Positions 35,787 to 44,841 of a DNA stretch of 64,000 bases are shown one piece after another. Below the pieces are notes generated by a model. The model saw nothing but the letters and a program-made list of their open reading frames with translations. It did no database searches and was not told where the DNA came from. The stretch is taken from assembly GCF_020889785.1 (NCBI RefSeq), contig NZ_JACMYK010000006.1:41001-105000 (forward strand). The letters run 5' to 3'. The translations under genes were made by a program, and so were the position numbers. Source of the stretch: Bradyrhizobium acaciae (lineage in GTDB: Bacteria; Pseudomonadota; Alphaproteobacteria; Rhizobiales; Xanthobacteraceae). Each line of letters opens with the position of its first letter. The first letter of the stretch is position 1.

Positions 35787-37220
35787 ATGGACCGGCCATT
35801 GAAGAGCCCGGGGCTATATGCGCTTGAGGAGGCCTTCCAGCGCCAGTTCGGGCTCTCGCGCAGCGAGCCGGCGCCGACATTGCAGGCACGGCTCGACCGG
35901 CTGCGCCGCCTGCGCGCCGCACTGACCGAGAACGAGCCGCGATTCGAGGCGGCGATCTCGGCCGATTTCGGCCACCGCTCAACCGTCGAGACCGCGATCG
36001 CCGAGACCATGCTGGTGCTCGGCGAGATCAAGCACGCCGCCAAGCACCTCAAGGGCTGGATGGCACCCGAGAGGATACCGACCACCGTGCAGTTCGCACC
36101 GGCCAGGAACCGGCTGATGCCGCAGCCGCTCGGCGTGGTCGGGATCATCTCGCCATGGAATTATCCGTTGCAGTTGACGCTGGCGCCCGCCGTCGCCGCG
36201 ATCGCGGCCGGCAACCGCGCCATCATCAAGCCGAGCGAGCTGGTGCCGCGGTTCTCCGAACTGCTGGCCGAGGTGATCGAGAAGAAGTTCGACACCACCG
36301 AGCTTGCGGTCACCGATATCGACGACGACATCGCAAGAGCCTTCGCCGCCCTGCCGTTCGATCATCTGATCTTCACCGGCTCGACCCGCGTCGGCCGGCT
36401 GGTCGCCGAAGCCTGTGGCCGCAATTTGACGCCGGTCACGCTCGAACTCGGCGGCAAATCTCCCGTCATCGTCGACGGCTCCGCCGACATCGACGAGGCC
36501 GCGCAGCGCATCGCCTATGGCAAGCTGCTCAATGCCGGCCAGACCTGCATCGCGCCCGATTACGTGCTGGTGCCGCAGGGCTCGGTGCAGTCGCTTGCGA
36601 TGCGGCTGCAGGGCCACATGCAGCAGATGTTCGGCACCGATCCCAGGAATCCGGACTACACCTCGATCGTCTCGGACCGGCACTACACACGGCTCGAGAG
36701 CCTGGTCGCCGATGCCGCAGCGAAGGGTGCGACCATTATGCAGCCGGCAGCGCCGAACGATGCAGAGTGGAAGGGCGTGCGCAAATTCCCGCCGACCGTG
36801 ATCGTCGATGCGACGCCCGAGATGACCGTGATGCAGGAGGAGATCTTCGGGCCGCTGCTGCCGGTGATCGGCACGCGCGACGCCTCGGAGGCGATCGCCT
36901 TCATCAACAAGCGCGACCGCCCGCTGGCGCTGTACTGGTTCGGCACCGACAATGCGGCCCGCGACGAGGTGCTGGCGCGCACGGTGTCCGGCGGTGTCAC
37001 CGTCAACGACTGCCTGTTCCATTTCGCGCAGGCCTACCAGCCGATGGGTGGCGTCGGCGCGTCGGGCAGCGGCGCCTATCACGGCGAATGGGGGTTCAAG
37101 ACACTGACCAAGCTGAAGCCGATTTTCTACCGCTCGCGCTTCAACCGGCTCGCCGATCTCTATCCGCCCTACGGCGCGAAGGTCGCGCGGCTGGAGAAGC
37201 TGATGCGGCTACTGTCGTAG
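35787..37220 (+). CDS. Coniferyl-aldehyde-dehydrogenase-type (CalB-like) aldehyde dehydrogenase
   Basis: NAD(P)-dependent aldehyde dehydrogenase, 477 aa, of the short class-3/CalB branch. Catalytic elements: SPWNYPLQL with Asn125, the cofactor turn FTGSTRVGR, Glu220 in TLELGGKSP and nucleophile Cys254 in GQTCIAPDY. The C-terminus ends with the helical VARLEKLMRLLS seen in membrane-associated or fatty-aldehyde forms. ATG has AAGGGG upstream. It precedes a GMC alcohol dehydrogenase by about 120 bases, forming an alcohol to aldehyde to acid oxidation pair. It has 11 internal Met and 3 Cys in 476 residues, a normal level that serves as a useful contrast to the island proteins. The aldehyde substrate cannot be specified. 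Confidence 0.88.
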   Translation: MDRPLKSPGLYALEEAFQRQFGLSRSEPAPTLQARLDRLRRLRAALTENEPRFEAAISADFGHRSTVETAIAETMLVLGEIKHAAKHLKGWMAPERIPTTVQFAPARNRLMPQPLGVVGIISPWNYPLQLTLAPAVAAIAAGNRAIIKPSELVPRFSELLAEVIEKKFDTTELAVTDIDDDIARAFAALPFDHLIFTGSTRVGRLVAEACGRNLTPVTLELGGKSPVIVDGSADIDEAAQRIAYGKLLNAGQTCIAPDYVLVPQGSVQSLAMRLQGHMQQMFGTDPRNPDYTSIVSDRHYTRLESLVADAAAKGATIMQPAAPNDAEWKGVRKFPPTVIVDATPEMTVMQEEIFGPLLPVIGTRDASEAIAFINKRDRPLALYWFGTDNAARDEVLARTVSGGVTVNDCLFHFAQAYQPMGGVGASGSGAYHGEWGFKTLTKLKPIFYRSRFNRLADLYPPYGAKVARLEKLMRLLS

Positions 37221-37230
37221 CCATTCATAC

Positions 37231-37313
37231 CGTCATTGCGAGGAGCGAAGCGACGAAGCAATCCATGCTTCCGCTGCGGAAAGGTGGATTGCTTCGCTCC
37301 GCTCGCAATGACG
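37231..37313. repeat. Intergenic palindromic repeat, family R1 copy 1
   Basis: The element begins CGTCATTGCGAGGAGCGAAG and ends with the inverse complement CGCAATGACG; inner arms GAAGCAATCCA and TGGATTGCTTCG also pair. Two more copies lie at 50618-50705 and 63072-63180. Such REP-like palindromes are common between genes in Bradyrhizobium and Rhodopseudomonas and could form a stable hairpin in the alcohol/aldehyde dehydrogenase transcript. Confidence 0.85.
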
Positions 37314-37339
37314 GACAACAACGAAAACAAGGGGGAAAC

Positions 37340-38968
37340 GTGACTGACACATTCGATTTCGTGGTGGTGGGAGCAGGCTCCGGCGGCTGCGCGGTGGCGG
37401 GACGGTTGTCGGAGGATCCGGCGACCTCGGTGGCGGTGCTCGATGCCGGCGGCAAGAACGACAATTGGGTGGTGACCACGCCCGGCGCCATCATTCTCAT
37501 GCTCTCGAGCAAGCTCAACAACTGGGCGTTCGACACGGTGCCGCAGAAGGGCTTGAACGGCCGCATCGGCTATCAGCCGCGCGGCAAGGGCCTCGGCGGC
37601 TCGAGCGCCATCAATGCCATGGTCTATATCCGCGGTCATCGCGCTGATTACGACCATTGGGCTGCGCTCGGCAATACCGGCTGGAGCTACGCCGACGTCC
37701 TGCCTTACTTCAAGCGTTCGGAGAACAACACCGAGCTCGACGGCGAATATCACGGCAAGGGCGGCCCGCTCAACGTCACGGGCCTGCAGTCCGACAATCC
37801 GGTCAAGGAGACGTTCCTGCAGGGGGCGCGCGAGGCCCAGTTCCGGATCCGCGACGATTTCAACGGCGCCGAACAGGAAGGCCTCGGCATCTACCAGGTG
37901 ACCCAGAAGAACGGAGAGCGCTGGAGCGCAGCGCGCGGCTATATCCATCCCCACATGGGCCGCCGGCCCAATTTGCGCATCGAGACGCAGGCGCAGGCGA
38001 CCCGCATCATCTTCGAGGGCAAGCGCGCCGTCGGCATCGAGTACATGCAGGGCAAGGAGAAGAAGGTGCTGCGCGCGCGGCGCGAGGTCATCCTCTCGGC
38101 CGGTGCATTCCAGTCGCCGCAATTGATGATGCTGTCGGGCGTCGGCGACGCTGCGGCGCTCGGCAAGCACGGCATCGCAAGCCGGCATCATCTGCCTGGT
38201 GTCGGACAGAACCTGCAGGATCATCCCGATTTCGTGTTCGGCTTCGCCTCCGACGCACCTTATTTCTCGGGACTGTCGTGGAGCGGCATCGGGCGGATCG
38301 TCAAGGGGATCGGCCAATACCGGCGCGAACGGCGCGGCCCGATGACCTCGAACGTCGCCGAATGCGGCGGCTTCCTGAAGACGCGGCCTGAGCTCGACGT
38401 CCCCGATATCCAGCTGCATTTCTGCATGGCCATGGTGGAAGACCACGGCCGCAAGCCGCGCTGGGGCACCGGCTTCTCCTGCCATGTCTGCCTGCTGCGC
38501 CCGGCAAGCCGCGGCAGCGTCTGGCTGAACAGCGCCGATCCGCTGGCAGCCCCCGCGATCGATCCGAATTTCTTCGGCGAGGACAGCGACGTCGAGACCA
38601 TGGTCGCGGGCTTCAAGATGACGAAGCGGCTGCTCGACACGCCGGCGCTGCGCGCGCTGCAGCAGAAGGACATGTTCACAGCGGATGTCCGCACGGACGA
38701 CGATATCCGCAGCATCCTGCGGGCGCGCTCCGACACCGTCTATCACCCGGTCGGCACCTGCCGGATGGGCACCGGCGATCCGCTCGCGGTGGTCGATCCG
38801 ACGCTGCGCGTGCATGGGCTCGAAGCCTTGCGCGTGGTCGATGCCTCGATCATGCCGACCCTGATCGGCGGCAATACCAATGCGCCGACCATCATGATCG
38901 GCGAGAAGGCCGCCGACATGATCAAGGCCGAGATGCGGGCGGGGTCATCAAATGCGCAGGGTGGGTAG
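37340..38968 (+). CDS. GMC-family (choline/alcohol) dehydrogenase
   Basis: FAD-dependent glucose-methanol-choline oxidoreductase, 542 aa. The dinucleotide site FVVVGAGSGGCAVAGRL is at the N-terminus, followed by GRIGYQPRGKGLGGSSAINAM (GMC signature 1), the signature-2 segment ILSAGAFQSPQLMMLSG and the C-terminal active-site region YHPVGTCRMG with Asn in GGNTNAPT. The GTG at 37340 after GGGGGAAAC is the best start because it begins right before the Rossmann motif. The large upstream frame is a shadow of the aldehyde dehydrogenase gene. It resembles BetA and AlkJ; with its neighbour it probably oxidises an alcohol to the acid, feeding electrons to the respiratory chain. Substrate uncertain. Confidence 0.9.
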   Translation: MTDTFDFVVVGAGSGGCAVAGRLSEDPATSVAVLDAGGKNDNWVVTTPGAIILMLSSKLNNWAFDTVPQKGLNGRIGYQPRGKGLGGSSAINAMVYIRGHRADYDHWAALGNTGWSYADVLPYFKRSENNTELDGEYHGKGGPLNVTGLQSDNPVKETFLQGAREAQFRIRDDFNGAEQEGLGIYQVTQKNGERWSAARGYIHPHMGRRPNLRIETQAQATRIIFEGKRAVGIEYMQGKEKKVLRARREVILSAGAFQSPQLMMLSGVGDAAALGKHGIASRHHLPGVGQNLQDHPDFVFGFASDAPYFSGLSWSGIGRIVKGIGQYRRERRGPMTSNVAECGGFLKTRPELDVPDIQLHFCMAMVEDHGRKPRWGTGFSCHVCLLRPASRGSVWLNSADPLAAPAIDPNFFGEDSDVETMVAGFKMTKRLLDTPALRALQQKDMFTADVRTDDDIRSILRARSDTVYHPVGTCRMGTGDPLAVVDPTLRVHGLEALRVVDASIMPTLIGGNTNAPTIMIGEKAADMIKAEMRAGSSNAQGG

Positions 38969-39471
38969 CCCCCTCCTTGCACGGCTCGTGGCGGTGGGCA
39001 TGGCGCAAGAGCGCCTTTGCCCACCCTGCCAAACTGCTGATAGCCCAACGCGATAGCCTGCCGCCGCGGAGCGCACCACCAAAATATCGAAAACAACCCC
39101 ATGCACAGTAGCCGGCGGCTGCCGGCCGACACGCCGACTTGACTCGTCGGGCAAATCAGCGGCATACTTCGATTATCCAGAAATCGTGCAGACGCCCCTA
39201 CGCCCGTAGCCCGGGCCCTTGACGCATGCGCATACCGGAAGCGCTTCATGGCGGACGCAGCATCGTCGGCAAAACCTCAGAGCCTCTCGAGCGAAGGATG
39301 CTGCGCGTTCAGGAAGAAGCTGTCGAGTTTCCGCGAAAAATAGCCAGCGCAGCTGTCGATCAGCTCCGCTCCAAATGCCTCTTTGCTCGGATGCGGCGTT
39401 CAGCAAGTGACGGAGCCCCTCTTACTCCATCCACTAGCTCGATGGCAGGCATAGGCTCCGGCTTGGCTCAC
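38969..39471. other. 503-base intergenic region with a short inverted repeat
   Basis: At 38957-39030 arms GGTGGG and CCCACCCTGC flank a sequence rich in GGGCAT/GCGCAAGAGCGC, another common rhizobial intergenic palindrome. The remainder has small open frames on both strands, none with a recognisable family or ribosome site. It separates two converging genes. Confidence 0.45.
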
Positions 39472-41061
39472 TCAACGTGGCTCGGCATTCGTTGGTGCGG
39501 GCGCGAACAGGTTGGTCGACGCGGCTTCCTGAACGATCACTGCCGCGTCGTCCGGCAGCAGAAATCCACGCGCCAGCAGATCCTGGGCGGCGATCCGGAC
39601 CCGGTTCACGTAATCGTCGCGGCCATGATAGCGCTCTTCGATCGACGGGCGGGCGTCACCGGTACGCTCTCGTTCCGCTTTCGTCGCTGCGAATGGCGAG
39701 AAGGACCCGATCAGCATGCAGGTGAATGTCTGCGGCTGGTTCTGGGCGCCATTGGTGCCGGTCGGCACCGCGACATCCGGCAGCCGCACGCCGCCAAGCG
39801 CATTGCCGTCCTGATCGCGCTTCGGCACTTGTATCACTGCGGCGGAAAGCCGAGTCGGAGCGCGCAGCGCAGGTGGCTCGCCGCCCGCGGCTTCAAGCGA
39901 CATCAGTTCGCTGGCGGGCGGCTCGGTGCCGCGGCTTACCCAGGCGTCAAGGTGCAGCAGCAGGGCCCGCGACAGCGGCGACCAATCGAGGCGACCCGGC
40001 GTCAGTGTGCAGGCCGGTGCCTTGGGGGCGGGTACATGCGGGCCTCCCGCGATATCGTACATCCGCACATTGGCGGGCAGTGGCTGATCTGCGGTTCCGG
40101 ACGCGCCCGTGCGGCCAAGCGAAGCGCGCAGCGAATAGTAGTCCGTGGTGGAGTTCACGAGTATCATCCTCGGAGGCATCTCGCCGCGCGCCTCGACCTT
40201 GGCCGTGATCTCGCCGATCGTGAGAGGTCCGTCATTCACACCGGGAAAATCCGGATTGTCGAATGTGGGAGCCCCCTCGGCGCTCGACATTGGTCCAAGG
40301 CCCGTCTGCAGGATCGGAAGAAGGCCGGCGGCCGAGACGAACACATGCATGCCGTCGAAGACGCGCCGGTTGCCCATCATGTTGAAGCCGTTCAGGAGAA
40401 AGGTCTTCAGGAATCGTCCATCCTGGGACCTGCCGCTCGCGAGCACGCGGTTGATCGTTCCCTCGAGCGGGTTGGGCGTTCCACCTTTGTCGGAGGCTGC
40501 ATGCGCGAGGAAATCGGCGGCGTCGCGGACGATCGCAAAGCCCACTCCCTCGACGAAGCGTGTCTTGCCGTCTGCGTCGGCGAAAGACGGCAGCTCCGCG
40601 CCCTGTCCAAGCTCCCAAAAAACCTCCGCAACCGCGAAACCGTGGTCCTGCAGAAACCCGGTGCCTTGCTCCAGCGTACCCGGGAGAAACCGCACATCGC
40701 GTGGCGAGTTGTAGATTGCCTCGGCCCAGACCTGCCCGCGGTTGGGTACGTCCACCAGCAATGCGCCGTTTCCCTCGCGGGGAGCCGCCGGCATCATGAG
40801 AATGATCTTTGCGGCGTAGTCGACGCGACCGTGTTCGTTGCGCGACGCCTTGTCGATCCCCGGAATGGCCTCTTGCGGCGACAGGTCGCCGTGGATCCTG
40901 CCCTGCCAGATCACATAATCGCCGGCACGAAATGTGCCGTAAGGCTGCTTCGACGTGAACTCGATCCGGGTGACTTCCGCGCTCGCCGGCCGTGCCGTCG
41001 ACATGAGGGTGAACAGGCAAAACAAGAACATCCCAGTCGGCCCGTTTCGACGGTGCGGCAT
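39472..41061 (-). CDS. Secreted alpha/beta-hydrolase-domain protein
   Basis: A 529-residue exported protein annotated in relatives as alpha/beta hydrolase domain-containing (ABhydrolase_10). The signal peptide MPHRRNGPTGMFLFCLFTLM ends near ARPASAEV. Visible blocks: YGTFRAGDYVIWQGRIHGD, GALLVDVPNRGQ, LQDHGFAVAEVFWELGQG, GRSQDGRFLKTFLLNGFN (the GxSxxG-like nucleophile region) and YDIAGGPHVP near the end, which may hold the catalytic His. The ATG at 41061 has GGAG 7 nt upstream; the frame is open further up but without family sequence. Substrate unknown; related proteins are putative esterases. A very long antisense open frame covers this gene and is regarded as spurious. Confidence 0.78.
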   Translation of the reverse strand: MPHRRNGPTGMFLFCLFTLMSTARPASAEVTRIEFTSKQPYGTFRAGDYVIWQGRIHGDLSPQEAIPGIDKASRNEHGRVDYAAKIILMMPAAPREGNGALLVDVPNRGQVWAEAIYNSPRDVRFLPGTLEQGTGFLQDHGFAVAEVFWELGQGAELPSFADADGKTRFVEGVGFAIVRDAADFLAHAASDKGGTPNPLEGTINRVLASGRSQDGRFLKTFLLNGFNMMGNRRVFDGMHVFVSAAGLLPILQTGLGPMSSAEGAPTFDNPDFPGVNDGPLTIGEITAKVEARGEMPPRMILVNSTTDYYSLRASLGRTGASGTADQPLPANVRMYDIAGGPHVPAPKAPACTLTPGRLDWSPLSRALLLHLDAWVSRGTEPPASELMSLEAAGGEPPALRAPTRLSAAVIQVPKRDQDGNALGGVRLPDVAVPTGTNGAQNQPQTFTCMLIGSFSPFAATKAERERTGDARPSIEERYHGRDDYVNRVRIAAQDLLARGFLLPDDAAVIVQEAASTNLFAPAPTNAEPR

Positions 41062-41185
41062 GGGAATTCTCCATGGTCGATAGCGGATGGTTCCGGTCAT
41101 TTTTTGATCACGATGCTCCGTATCAGAAGCGGACATCATGGATCGGCAATTTCCCGCCGGTCCATCGCCTGTCGCGAAGACCTTC

Positions 41186-41704
41186 TCACTCCATCCAATA
41201 GTCGATGTCGGTCTGATTGGCATTGACGCCGGCGTTCGGCTCGGACGGCCCATGGCTGCTGATGATGCCACGAATCCTGGCGAGGCTACCTGTGCCTCCA
41301 GTAATGACGCACGATGTCAGGTTCGTCAGCTTCCCGTCTCCACTGCTTTGGGCGACCAGAGATGTCCTGACAAAAAATTTGTCGCCATTCTCCAGTATCC
41401 AGACGTTGTAGATGAGGGCCGGACCATTGTTATCGATGTAGTCCGACATGCCGCGCGTCCACTGCTCCTTCAACCTCGACCCGTTGATGAGGGGAGCATC
41501 GTCTCCATAGGTCCGCCGAATTTCGAAGAGCCGGGCTTGATGTCCCGGAATGTCGCCAACGTCGATGACGTGTTGTTGGGTGTATACCGTCCGGGTTGCC
41601 GGCGTATCGTAGCTGACATGGTGCTTTTGCTGTGCCCCGGCGACCGGCTCTGTTAGAGCCATCGCGAGAGTGATCGTCATTCCAAGCGCGATATTGCGAA
41701 ACAT
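41186..41704 (-). CDS. Small secreted protein, possible beta-barrel
   Basis: A 172-residue exported protein not confidently assigned to a family. The signal MFRNIALGMTITLAMALT is cleaved near VAGAQQ. The mature part is beta-rich and soluble, ending with TNLTSCVITGGTGSLARIRG and GVNANQTDIDYW. The GGTGSLARIRG segment recalls the end of dirigent/allene-oxide-cyclase-like barrels (GGTG-F-GA-G), a weak resemblance only. GAGAGG precedes the ATG at 41704. It is 124 bases upstream of the hydrolase gene on the same strand and may be co-transcribed. Confidence 0.65.
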   Translation of the reverse strand: MFRNIALGMTITLAMALTEPVAGAQQKHHVSYDTPATRTVYTQQHVIDVGDIPGHQARLFEIRRTYGDDAPLINGSRLKEQWTRGMSDYIDNNGPALIYNVWILENGDKFFVRTSLVAQSSGDGKLTNLTSCVITGGTGSLARIRGIISSHGPSEPNAGVNANQTDIDYWME

Positions 41705-42096
41705 GCGTGACCTCTCATGCTGGATCCACAGAACCGTGAAGGTATCGGCGGACATTGTTTGTTGAAGATTCTCTCATCAACCGGTCGGCGCTCGGTAGCG
41801 ACCGAGGCCCAACCAAAGCTGATTTCACCACGCTTTTCCGAGGTGCCATGGATCAGACCGATCGTCTAGAACGGGGCTTGGCTGCACGGGATTCGGCTCA
41901 TCAATCTTTTTTGACAGCGCTTTGCCGTACAAGACATCTGCCCGCTACGCTTTGCCGTACAAGACATCTGCCCGCTACGCCGGTCATTGCGGTGCCCAAC
42001 GCGGAGGTCGGCTACCGGCGAGGAGCGGAAATGTATCTGGTGAGTTAGGGTGGGCCCCACCAGCAATGGCGCCGATCTGCCGCAAAACTCGCTGAG
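41705..42096. other. 392-base intergenic region containing a tandem repeat
   Basis: No gene was recognised here. The region carries the promoter of the small secreted protein (minus strand) and a perfect two-unit tandem repeat at 41921-41980. It lies downstream of the hydrolase gene ending at 42097. Confidence 0.45.
41921..41980. repeat. Perfect tandem duplication of a 30-bp unit
   Basis: The 30-base unit beginning TTTGCCGTACAAGACATCTG and ending CCCGCTACGC occurs twice head to tail without mismatch (41921-41950 and 41951-41980). It lies in noncoding DNA. Perfect identity implies a recent duplication. Confidence 0.95.
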
Positions 42097-43053
42097 TTAA
42101 CCCATGAACTTTCTTATCAGACTCGCAATTTCTGCAGAGGCCTCATCCAGTGCGAAGTGTCCGGCTTGCAGTATGTTTATTTGAGCATTGGGCACATCGC
42201 GCCCAATCGCATCCGTTTCTCGAACCGAAAAGTTTGGGTCGTATCTCCCCCATAGCACAAGAGTGGGCGGCTTCTTTTCTCGCAGGTATTCTTGATACGC
42301 AGGATATTGTCCGACATTGCTCCGATAATCATAGAAGAGCTCGATTTGAATTTGCGCCATGCCAGGACGGGCAAGAAAGGCGGCTTCGTCCGTCCACAGA
42401 TCAGGATTGTACCGGTCAGGGTGCGGTGAGTTCCCGAGGTGTCTCATCTTCGCGATTTCAGCGGACATAAGCCCTGCGCGAACTCGATCTTCATGAGAGG
42501 CTCTATCGGCCCAGAACGCTCGGCGCGGTGCCCAGATCTTTTCCTCAAGCCCTTCGTCATGGGCGACAGCGTTCTGCACGATCAGTGCGGCCACTCGATC
42601 GGGATGGGCAAGGGCCAAACGGTAGCCAATCGGGCCGCCGTAGTCCGACATATACATGGTGTACTTGGTGAGACGCAGCGTTTCCGTAAGTCTGTCAACG
42701 ATATTTGCGAGATGTTCAAACGTGTACTGAAACTTCTCCGGCGGCGGCGCTTCTGAATGCCCGAAACCGGGATAGTCGGGAGCGATGAGATGGTATTTGT
42801 CGGCCAGTAGCGGAAAAAGCGGATCGAACATACGGGAGGAGGACGGAAAACCATGGAGCAAAAGGATTGCTGGCGCATCCTTCGGACCTGCCTCCCGGTA
42901 AAAGACGTTTACTCCATCAATCTGAACGAAGTGGTAGGTCACGGCCATGCTGTCGCGAACATCCTTTCCGCTCTGCGCCGCCGACAAACACGTCCAAAGT
43001 GCAAGAAGGAAGCCCGCGCCGACTAACCGGGAGAAGGTTTCCATAAACTTCAT
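42097..43053 (-). CDS. Exported alpha/beta hydrolase, epoxide-hydrolase/haloalkane-dehalogenase-like
   Basis: Alpha/beta hydrolase, 318 aa, with an N-terminal signal (VGAGFLLALWTCLSAAQ). The oxyanion motif is LLLHGFPSSSRMFD, the nucleophile Asp137 lies in MSDYGGPIGYRLALAHP and the catalytic His in LQAGHFALDE near the C-terminus; LWGRYDPNF precedes it and may supply the acid. An Asp nucleophile separates it from esterases and points to epoxide or haloalkane hydrolysis, or a related lid-less variant. GAGG lies 5 nt before the ATG at 43053; an ORF extends to 43176 without further support. It is a stand-alone gene. Confidence 0.82.
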   Translation of the reverse strand: MKFMETFSRLVGAGFLLALWTCLSAAQSGKDVRDSMAVTYHFVQIDGVNVFYREAGPKDAPAILLLHGFPSSSRMFDPLFPLLADKYHLIAPDYPGFGHSEAPPPEKFQYTFEHLANIVDRLTETLRLTKYTMYMSDYGGPIGYRLALAHPDRVAALIVQNAVAHDEGLEEKIWAPRRAFWADRASHEDRVRAGLMSAEIAKMRHLGNSPHPDRYNPDLWTDEAAFLARPGMAQIQIELFYDYRSNVGQYPAYQEYLREKKPPTLVLWGRYDPNFSVRETDAIGRDVPNAQINILQAGHFALDEASAEIASLIRKFMG

Positions 43054-43456
43054 TCGAGCCTCATTCCGTCGCTGGATGATCATTTGCTGGCCGGCTTGAG
43101 CGCAGCGGCCAGATGGCGGGGGACGCGCAGGAAAGATCGAATGAAGAACCGGCCTATTCGGCTGCGGCGATGACAATCCTGTGATCGGCGTCGGCTGGCT
43201 GCTCGCCTGGTCAGGTCGCCACTTTAGGCGGATGCGAGTCGGCGCGCGTGCCCGTGGAAGGCTGCAAATCCATCCGTCGAGCTTTCCCAGCCGCTTACTA
43301 CCCGGAGAGGATGGCAGCGGACCTCCATGTCGGCTTCGGGGTCACAAGCCGTCCATAGCGCCAAGCCAAGGGACTTCCGGTTACCCTCGAAGAACCGACC
43401 TTCCGGGTGGTCATCCAGACCGTCAGCTTAGGGCCAGTAACGGACACAGCGTGAGG
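43054..43456. other. 403-base intergenic region with degenerate repeats
   Basis: No gene is supported. Between about 43310 and 43450 there are degraded copies of a short motif (forms such as GTCGGCTTCGGGGTCA and GTCAGCTTAGGGCCAG) that also appear near 44160-44230 and 44745-44775. These are scattered remnants of a palindromic intergenic repeat seen widely in this bacterial group. Confidence 0.4.
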
Positions 43457-44119
43457 CTACCGTTCGAGATCATCCGTTGCTGCACTGAGGCTGGAAGCAA
43501 TTGCAAGCGCAAAGCAGGCAAGTACCGCCGATAAAAGTGCGGCGACGCCGTTCAGGACAAATATAATCTTGGCGAGATCGATCAATGGAATGGTTCGATC
43601 AAACGTCCATGGTCGTATCTCCGTGGTGAAAACGTATCCCATCCAGCCAAAGATGACGAGGCATCCGATCCCGCCCGCAACCTGAAAGACATCGAGCCTG
43701 ACGGGCGAATTCGTCAAACGCCAACTGCGATAGATCGTGCCACCAAGTACAATCGTGCATCCCGCTACGCAGATCGTCAGTGCGGTGTCCTGACCAAGCA
43801 TGATACTAGGCAACTCGATGCACGCTACGATCAGACCAACGCTGAGCGCCGATTTTAAATACCGTTCTAGCGCCTCGCTTACTCCGGCGGCGCTTCGATA
43901 GGCTTCGAGCGTGGAGCGAAGTGGCAGATCATGGCGACGCAGTGAGAAGATCGCAAAGAGAAGCCCCAATGGGCCGCCGATAATGGGAGCAACTGTTAGC
44001 GCTGCCCATGAGCGGAAGCCAAACAATGCAATCGCAGCCGAGACGATGGCTCCTAACACCGAAACAAGGACCGCGTACGGCATCGGCCGGACATCCAACA
44101 TGGCTAGATCGTTGTGCAT
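43457..44119 (-). CDS. Multi-pass membrane protein of unknown function
   Basis: A 220-residue integral membrane protein with about six hydrophobic segments, including YAVLVSVLGAIVSAAIALFG, ALTVAPIIGGPLGLLFAIF, ALSVGLIVACIELPSIML, ALTICVAGCTIVLGGTIY and IIFVLNGVAALLSAVLACF. No family is recognised. The ATG at 44119 gives a short soluble N-terminus before the first segment; an upstream extension to 44269 runs through repeat-like DNA and is unlikely. No strong ribosome site is visible. It is divergent from the lipoprotein gene at 44302. Confidence 0.6.
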   Translation of the reverse strand: MHNDLAMLDVRPMPYAVLVSVLGAIVSAAIALFGFRSWAALTVAPIIGGPLGLLFAIFSLRRHDLPLRSTLEAYRSAAGVSEALERYLKSALSVGLIVACIELPSIMLGQDTALTICVAGCTIVLGGTIYRSWRLTNSPVRLDVFQVAGGIGCLVIFGWMGYVFTTEIRPWTFDRTIPLIDLAKIIFVLNGVAALLSAVLACFALAIASSLSAATDDLER

Positions 44120-44301
44120 GGAAGACGTGCGCGGAGAACTCCTAATAATTGATGAATGAATAACCGTCCGCTTCGGGTCAAAAGGCGACAACGGCGGCTG
44201 ACCGCGAGACTGTCCGCTTGGGGCCAATAGCTGCCCTTCAACTACCATTTTTGTGATGTTACAAATCACCCGACAACGCTTCGACCTCTTGAGTATGTGA
44301 A

Positions 44302-44742
44302 ATGGCGCGAAGGCTGATCTTCATCATGGTCGCTCTAACGCTAACCGGGCTGTGCGCCTGCGCCACCGCTCCATGGGTAATCTACTGGTACGGCCTTCGA
44401 CAGATTGAAGGTCGCCCAACCCCAGCCGTCCATAACGCTACCGCCGAACAGTTGGACCGTCTGTTCAAGAAATTAAAGATAACGCAGCCCGTTCAAATCG
44501 ATCCGCTGTCGCCATACACGCCTTTTCTCCAAGGCGCACACCCAAACTCAAGCACCCGGTTAGCGTGGATCATTGCCCGGTCGCACAATGTAAGCCATTT
44601 GGGCGACCATCATGGAATGCTAGTTTGGCATCTGTCCGGTATGGCTTTGACGATTTGGCTCACGCGCAACTGGACACAGACAGAGTTGATTGCGAAGGCG
44701 GTCGAGTTAGAAGAGCCTATTGCGGCTTCAACTGCTCCGTAG
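44302..44742 (+). CDS. Predicted small lipoprotein
   Basis: A 146-residue protein with a lipoprotein-type signal: MARRLIFIMVALTLTGLCAC, in which LCAC at residues 17-20 fits a lipobox with Cys20. The mature part is soluble and contains TAEQLDRLFKKLKITQP and a hydrophobic LVWHLSGMALTIWLTRNW helix near the end. It resembles small conserved exported proteins of unknown function. Start chosen at the ATG 44302 because the signal begins there. Degraded intergenic repeats flank both ends. Confidence 0.6.
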   Translation: MARRLIFIMVALTLTGLCACATAPWVIYWYGLRQIEGRPTPAVHNATAEQLDRLFKKLKITQPVQIDPLSPYTPFLQGAHPNSSTRLAWIIARSHNVSHLGDHHGMLVWHLSGMALTIWLTRNWTQTELIAKAVELEEPIAASTAP

Positions 44743-44841
44743 GCAAACTTCCGCTTAGGGTCACAAGCCGACATCCCTGACGTCAAGCCAAGTGTCTGCT
44801 CGGCTTCTGTAAGCGGGCATCCCAGCTTATGAGTACGCACC

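Noticed and set aside
36155..37339. Upstream extension of the GMC dehydrogenase frame
   Set aside because: It is an Arg-rich shadow of the aldehyde dehydrogenase gene in another frame. The GTG at 37340 starts directly at the Rossmann motif.
37169..38815. A 548-residue antisense frame over the GMC gene
   Set aside because: No motifs, and codon bias mirrors the real gene on the other strand.
39226..41226. A 666-residue open frame on the plus strand
   Set aside because: Antisense to the secreted hydrolase gene at 39472-41061; it shows no recognisable motif and no ribosome site.
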